Assembly (NCBI GenBank): GCA_937907525.1 | Contig: CALCIB010000073.1 | Location: 1-18,152, forward strand | Direction: 5' to 3' | DNA from: an uncultured Planctomycetales bacterium | Lineage (GTDB): Bacteria > Planctomycetota > Planctomycetia > Isosphaerales > Isosphaeraceae | DNA: 18,152 nucleotides | Shown here: positions 15,341-18,152 of the stretch, in pieces | How the letters are laid out: every line of letters begins with the position of its first letter | Position numbering within the stretch: the stretch's first letter is position 1 | Position numbers and translations under genes: made by a program | The notes under the pieces: model-generated | Seen by the model: only the letters and a program-made list of their open reading frames with translations | Told to the model about the DNA's origin: nothing | Databases searched by the model: none

Positions 15341-15539
15341 CTTGCTTTGTCGAAAACCACCGCGAGCGAGCATGTTTCCCCCTTCTCCCCTTGGGGGAGA
15401 AGGTGCCCCGGAGGGGCGGATGAGGGGTGGCGCGTCCGAAAGCCGACGGATTACCCCTCATCCGGCCTTCGGCCACCTTCTCCCACAAGGGGAGAAGGGA
15501 TGTTTGTCATCATCGGTTATTCAGGTTTTCGACAGAGCA
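15341..15539. repeat. Composite palindromic element (two inverted REP-like units with terminal inverted repeats)
   Basis: Ends TGCTTTGTCGAAAACC (15343-15358) and GGTTTTCGACAGAGCA (15524-15539) are inverted copies with one mismatch. Inside lie two facing units: CCCTTCTCCCC, TTGGGGGAGAAGG, a small hairpin, then GGATGAGGGGT on the left, and its reverse complement on the right (about 15453-15500). The small hairpin is CCCC-GGA-GGGG on the left and GCC-GAA-GGC on the right: different bases, pairing kept. CTTCGGC occurs on both sides (15334-15340 and 15540-15546), a possible target duplication, although on the left it is offset by 2 nt. The element fills the gap between the SCO stop and the dehydratase start. 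Confidence 0.85.
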
Positions 15540-15551
15540 CTTCGGCATTGA

Positions 15552-16412
15552 TTACGACTCGGACGGCCGGGCGTCGGCGCGGGGCTTGCGGGCGAACCAG
15601 CCCAGGATCCGCGCGGTCAGGAACATCACGGAGGCGAACGACACGGCCGCGACGGCGGGGAGCACCAGCAATAGCATACCCCAATTCGGGGAGAAGCCGC
15701 GCTCCGGGTCGTAGTCGAAGCAGCGGAACAGGGCGCCCTTGGCGCCGGGCTCCGGGTACATGGCGACGAACTCGCCGCGGGCGTCGGCCAGCATCTCCTT
15801 GAAGCGTCCCGGCGCGATCTCGCCCCCCACGGAGAGCCGGACGAACTTGCCGCCGCGGAGAACCGCGGTGATCGCCGGGTGGTTGAACTGCTGGCGACGG
15901 TCGTCCCAGCGGAAGTCGAAGTCGAGCGACCCGCAAAGCGCCTTCAGCGACTCCTCGTCGGCGGGGGCCGCGAACGTCCAGCCGGGATCGTTCTCCAGGC
16001 CGTGGTGTCTGGCGAGGCCGAGCATGTCCTCGGGGCGGTCGCGGGAGTCGAAGCTGACCACCACCATCTGGTAGCGGTCGCCGGCGCCTCCCACCTGGTC
16101 CACCGTGTCCCGCAACAGCCCCAGGTAGGGCGAGCAGATCCCCGCGCACCGGGTGAAGACGAAGGTGAGGAAGACCGGGCGCTGGGCCCAGAGTTCGCTC
16201 AGGCGACCCTCGCCGCCGTCGGCGAACCGGAGGCGGACGTCGGGGACCTCGCGACCGATCAGGTCGGCCTCGTCGGGCGTTTTGAAGCTGGAATCGGGCG
16301 TGACGGCCTCGCGCGCCGAGGCGGCGGCGATCGGAGATCCGATCGCCGTCGCCGTCGCCACGATCGCCATCGCCGCGAAGCGTCTCAGACCTTCTTCAAG
16401 GCGACCAGGCAT
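15552..16412 (-). CDS. SCO/SenC-family copper chaperone-like protein
   Basis: 286 aa from ATG 16412, which lies inside the last codons of the oxidase gene (28-nt overlap, different frame), so translation is probably coupled. A later ATG at 16370 has no nearby ribosome site. Residues 1-33 look like a signal peptide or anchor (RLEEGLRRF, then AIVATATAIGSPIAAASA). The thioredoxin-fold domain, about 55-215, carries the SCO copper motif TRCAGICSPYLG with Cys89 and Cys93 (CxxxC) and the distal His178 (FNHPAITAVL). A C-terminal membrane helix (about 244-272) and a basic tail follow. SCO/SenC proteins deliver copper to the CuA or CuB site of heme-copper oxidases; here the target should be the overlapping oxidase. 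The stop is TAA, 12 nt before the palindromic element. Confidence 0.93.
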   Translation of the reverse strand: MPGRLEEGLRRFAAMAIVATATAIGSPIAAASAREAVTPDSSFKTPDEADLIGREVPDVRLRFADGGEGRLSELWAQRPVFLTFVFTRCAGICSPYLGLLRDTVDQVGGAGDRYQMVVVSFDSRDRPEDMLGLARHHGLENDPGWTFAAPADEESLKALCGSLDFDFRWDDRRQQFNHPAITAVLRGGKFVRLSVGGEIAPGRFKEMLADARGEFVAMYPEPGAKGALFRCFDYDPERGFSPNWGMLLLVLPAVAAVSFASVMFLTARILGWFARKPRADARPSES

Positions 16413-17878
16413 CGGATCCCCGTCTCCCAGATATAGAGGAACACGCCGGCGAGCACCACGGTGATGAACACCAGGGCCGTGCCGGCCAGGTAGGTTCCGG
16501 ACGAGATCACCTCGTGCTGGTAGAAGGCGTAGCGACGAGGGATGGAGAACGCCCCGCCCAGGTAGAACATCAGCACGAACCCGTAGCCGCCGGCGACGAT
16601 CAGCCAGATCGCCAGCCGGGAGCGCTTGGGGTTCTCGGGGATCCCCGAGAGGTGCTCGCAGGCGTGGAAGACCGTCCCCAGGATCATCAGCACCGCCCCC
16701 ACCAGGAAATAGGTGTGGAAGTGGGCCGGCACCCAGAGCGTGTTGTGGAACTTGGTGTTGAAGGCGATGGTCGAGTCGATCAAGGCCCCGATCCCGCCGA
16801 CGCACCAGCCCATCATGCCGAGGTACATCATGATCGAGGTCATCGTCCAGCGCACCCTGGACCGCCACGTCAACGCCAGGGTGCCGTAGATGCTCACGAC
16901 GGCCGAGGGGATCGCCACCGCGTAAGAGGTGACCTGGCCGATCAACTGCACGGTGTCGTACTGGGCGAAGTCCATGTAGAGGTGGTGGAAGTACGCGATG
17001 ATGATGAAGACCAGCACGAGGTTCCACGCCCCCGCGGTCCATCGGCTGTTCTTCCAGGGGCGGCCGGCGTACAGGGGGTAGACGTCGTAGACCAGCCCGG
17101 CGGCCAGGTACATGATGATGTTGACCAGCAGGTGCCCGAAGAGGAACAGCAGGTTCTTCATCAAGAGGGCGTCGCTGACGTCGGTGATCCCCGTCAACTC
17201 AAGGGCGTAGAGGGCCAGCATGATGACGGCCGAGACCAACCCGGTCAGGTTGGCGATCAGGCTGACCGTCACGATCGTGATGAACGGCGGCACCTCCGGC
17301 CCCGGCTTGCCCGTGACGTAGTGCCAGCCCAACGCCTCCTTGAGCGTGTAGCGCTGGGCGATCCCCCAGAGCACGTCGGCCGACCAGATGGTCCAGACGA
17401 CCCCCAGGACGCCGTTGGCCAGCAGGAAGACGTAGGTCGACCAGTCCGGCCAGACGCCCGCGGGGGTGATGGAGAGGGGGTAGAGGAAGTACCAGCCGGC
17501 GCCGTACTCGCCGATCATGGTGGAGGCCAGAAGCATGGTCACGCCGGTGACCGTGCCCAGGAACGCCACCCAGTTGGCCCACATTCGGAGCCGGACGTAC
17601 TTGCGGATGACGTCGCAGACGCAGGCCATGACCGCCACGAACCAGAGGCCGACCATTCCCAGCCCGTGCATGGTCACGATGCTGTAGAACCGCTCGGCCG
17701 AGACGATCGGCAAAAGCTCGCTCTGCCGGGCGCGCAGGGTCATGCCGAGGAGGATGAAGGTCGGAAAGAGGATCACCAGCGGGATGACCCACAGGAGGGT
17801 CAGTCGATTGGCGGAGCGTTCCTCGCCGGCGGTCATCTCGATCGCCGGCGGGGCCTCAAGGACGGGAGCATCGCTCAT
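16385..17878 (-). CDS. Heme-copper oxidase subunit I lacking the usual active-site tyrosine (candidate NO reductase, NorY-like)
   Basis: 497 aa, at least 12 hydrophobic helices; ATG 17878 with GGAGA 6 nt upstream. All metal ligands are present: low-spin heme His71 (TMHGLGM) and His388, high-spin heme His386 (VPAHFHTY), CuB His249 (FGHLLVN) and His298/299 (YFHHLYMD). FHNTLWVPAHFH (377-388) resembles the B-type (ba3) signature. B-type oxidases have Tyr four residues after the first CuB His (GHPxVY); here that position is Asn253. It overlaps an SCO/SenC gene. Databases would probably label it cbb3- or ba3-type oxidase subunit I. Loss of the tyrosine and the SenC neighbour fit sNOR-type nitric oxide reductases (NorY with NorS and SenC, described in ammonia oxidisers). 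No subunit II gene is in the window; it could lie beyond the right edge. Confidence 0.93.
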   Translation of the reverse strand: MSDAPVLEAPPAIEMTAGEERSANRLTLLWVIPLVILFPTFILLGMTLRARQSELLPIVSAERFYSIVTMHGLGMVGLWFVAVMACVCDVIRKYVRLRMWANWVAFLGTVTGVTMLLASTMIGEYGAGWYFLYPLSITPAGVWPDWSTYVFLLANGVLGVVWTIWSADVLWGIAQRYTLKEALGWHYVTGKPGPEVPPFITIVTVSLIANLTGLVSAVIMLALYALELTGITDVSDALLMKNLLFLFGHLLVNIIMYLAAGLVYDVYPLYAGRPWKNSRWTAGAWNLVLVFIIIAYFHHLYMDFAQYDTVQLIGQVTSYAVAIPSAVVSIYGTLALTWRSRVRWTMTSIMMYLGMMGWCVGGIGALIDSTIAFNTKFHNTLWVPAHFHTYFLVGAVLMILGTVFHACEHLSGIPENPKRSRLAIWLIVAGGYGFVLMFYLGGAFSIPRRYAFYQHEVISSGTYLAGTALVFITVVLAGVFLYIWETGIRCLVALKKV

Positions 17879-18104
17879 CTTGCGTCTCCGAGAGTGGGAA
17901 TGCGGTCATCGAATGAATCGGTTCGAGAAGCCGAGACGCGGTCGATCGAGCGGCCCTGGGGCCGTCCCTCTCTCCTTACTCGAACGGCTTCCGCGGCGGT
18001 CGTGGTGGGACCGGCCGTCAACATGCAAGGGGTCGAGTCGAGTCGCGGCGGTCGCGTCCCGCCGCGGAGTCTGTCCCATAAGGGCGTCGCGGTTGAAATA
18101 ACGT
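17879..18104. other. Upstream region of the oxidase gene, no gene seen
   Basis: Apart from the ribosome site (GGAGA) just before the oxidase start, I see no coding frame with gene-like composition and no convincing promoter. A TTGACG (about 18016-18021 on the minus strand) has no partner -10 element. Confidence 0.5.
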
Positions 18105-18152
18105 CCTTCCCCCCTCGCGGGGGAAGGTGGCCCGAAGGGCCGGATGAGGGGG
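18105..18152. repeat. REP-like unit cut by the right edge
   Basis: CCTTCCCCC-CTCG-CGGGGGAAGG hairpin, then TG, then GCCCGAAGGGC hairpin, then CGGATGAGGGGG. This is the same layout as each half of the element at 15341-15539, with different stem bases that still pair. Whether an inverted partner follows cannot be seen. Confidence 0.8.

Noticed and set aside
15341..15539. CRISPR array
   Set aside because: The repeated units are inverted, only two, and contain internal palindromes; there are no regular spacers or cas genes in the window.
13050..15551. 833-codon open frame on the plus strand
   Set aside because: It runs through the metalloprotease in another frame and antisense to the cyanase, dehydratase and palindrome; no motif, shadow.

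Overview
The window is about 18 kb of very GC-rich bacterial DNA, most probably from a planctomycete of the Isosphaeraceae type (Isosphaera, Singulisphaera, Paludisphaera). This is inferred from gene content: a DUF1549/DUF1553 protein paired with a Tat-exported DUF1501 protein, a DUF1080 protein, an ECF sigma factor coupled to a membrane Ser/Thr kinase, a GldF-GldG fusion with its ATPase, and two PEP-CTERM proteins. Nearly all long plus-strand ORFs opposite minus-strand genes are GC-driven shadows.

Layout. 1-3093 (minus): ABC ATPase followed by a fused GldF/GldG-like permease, cut by the left edge. 3375-4240 (minus): a 186-aa helical protein overlapping (ATGA) a 102-aa RelE/ParE-like protein, a toxin-antitoxin-like pair. 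4377-5681: a PEP-CTERM gene, a 214-bp repeat with a hairpin behind it, and the internally deleted remnant of a second PEP-CTERM gene with its own hairpin. 5842-8836 (plus): the DUF1549/1553 and DUF1501 pair. 9016-9232: a second copy of the 214-bp repeat. 9257-12377 (minus): DUF1080 protein, ECF sigma factor, then a Ser/Thr kinase overlapping the sigma gene by GTGA. 12628-13596 (plus): a PEP-CTERM zinc metalloprotease. 13800-15323 (minus): a PLP threonine/serine dehydratase, then a cyanase gene broken by one in-frame TAG. 15341-15539: a roughly 200-bp palindromic repeat. 15552-17878 (minus): heme-copper oxidase subunit I overlapping an SCO/SenC gene. 18105-18152: another copy of the palindromic repeat unit, cut by the right edge.

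What stands out: (i) the oxidase subunit keeps all six metal-ligand histidines but has Asn where the cross-linked active-site Tyr should be, and sits next to a SenC-type gene, which makes a nitric oxide reductase of the NorY/sNOR kind a real possibility; (ii) a cyanase gene intact over its whole length except for an amber codon at position 102; (iii) a composite palindromic element with terminal inverted repeats, a possible 7-bp target duplication and compensatory stem changes, lodged between a stop codon and the next gene's ribosome-binding site; (iv) a hairpin-bearing 3'-end repeat family with covariation, found behind unrelated genes; (v) a PEP-CTERM gene relic. All calls come from reading the sequence; no database search was run.
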